DNA from: Vanessa cardui
Lineage: Eukaryota; Arthropoda; Insecta; Lepidoptera; Nymphalidae
Reading direction: 5' to 3'
Assembly: GCF_905220365.1 (NCBI RefSeq)
Contig: NC_061135.1
Coordinates: 1,133,501 to 1,197,500 of the forward strand
DNA: 64,000 nucleotides
The notes beneath the pieces were generated by a model that saw only the letters and a list, made by a program, of their open reading frames with translations, did not search any database and was not told the origin of the DNA. Both the position numbers and the translations under genes were made by a program. This document shows positions 63,797-64,000 of this stretch, piece by piece (position 1 is the first letter of the stretch; every line of letters starts with the position of its first letter).

Positions 63797-64000
63797 TAAA
63801 GTAACAGCCTGTAAATTTCCCACTGCTGGGATAAGGCCTCCTCTTCCATTAAGGAGAGGGTTTGGACGATATTCCATCTCGCTGTTTCAATGCGGGTTGG
63901 TGTAATACACATGTGACAGAATTTCTATGAAATTAGACACATGCAGGTTTTCTCACTATGTTTTTCTTCATCGCCGAGCACGAGATGAATTATAAACACA
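63797..64000 (-). mobile_element. S-type SINE, ACTTT-tail subfamily, cut by window end
   Basis: Tail AAAGTAACAGCCTG on plus, stem CTCCTCTTCCATTAAGGAGA, body to GCACGAGATGAATTATAAAC at the edge. The tRNA-like head should lie beyond the window. Confidence 0.9.

Noticed and set aside
1..64000. CRISPR array, bacterial operons, ribosome binding sites or rRNA
   Set aside because: No direct repeats with regular spacers, no operon-like runs of frames and no rRNA-like sequence; SINEs, Helitrons and composition indicate an insect nuclear genome.

Overview
The window looks like a gene-free piece of a lepidopteran (probably nymphalid butterfly) nuclear genome. The reasons are its strong AT-richness, many short tRNA-derived SINEs with lepidopteran-type bodies, and many short non-autonomous Helitrons that run from TC to a hairpin and then CTAG. 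No protein-coding gene could be supported: the open reading frames are short, AT-biased, start and stop inside repeats, and carry no domain I recognise. It is either intergenic DNA or the inside of one or more very long introns. Family names (Metulj-like, Lep1-like) are from memory and tentative; the groupings rest on alignments made by eye within the window.

Five interspersed families make up most of the explained sequence. (S) A tRNA-headed SINE of about 280-310 bp, twenty copies or fragments. (C) A second tRNA-headed SINE, three copies; a third type (D) occurs once. (E) A retroposon of about 290 bp ending in an A-run, eleven copies or fragments. (F) A 3' terminus of about 120-150 bp ending in AATAAAGT and a TTTGA-type tandem tail, thirteen copies, probably the end of a non-LTR retrotransposon. 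(B, G, I, J, K, L) About 28 Helitron-like elements in at least five sequence families.

Layout: 1-5 kb holds Helitrons L, G and K, the first SINE and a foldback element at 4442-4713. 5-14 kb has nested SINE-in-Helitron, SINE C, F, G and B copies and a full-length E at 11.4 kb. 14-24 kb is repeat-poor, with two decayed retrotransposon coding scraps (14.2 and 15.7 kb). 24-26 kb carries G copies, one split by a SINE. 27-31 kb has a candidate minus-strand exon, several hairpins and a decayed reading frame cut off by a Helitron at 30889. 32-48 kb mixes Helitrons and SINEs with unique G+C-richer blocks (36.8, 38.3, 40.3, 45.5, 47.1 kb) that are candidate conserved non-coding elements. 48-64 kb repeats this pattern, with a further block at 56.7 kb and a SINE cut by the window edge.

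The most informative observations are: two SINE subfamilies whose loop, 3' stem and tail markers are completely linked; a recurring GCGAAGC loop in the terminal hairpins of two otherwise different Helitron families; several nested or chimeric insertions that give relative ages; a possible 48-nt minus-strand exon at 27297-27344; and a 94-codon open, G+C-rich block at 36722-37003. I did not find a convincing new multi-gene system.
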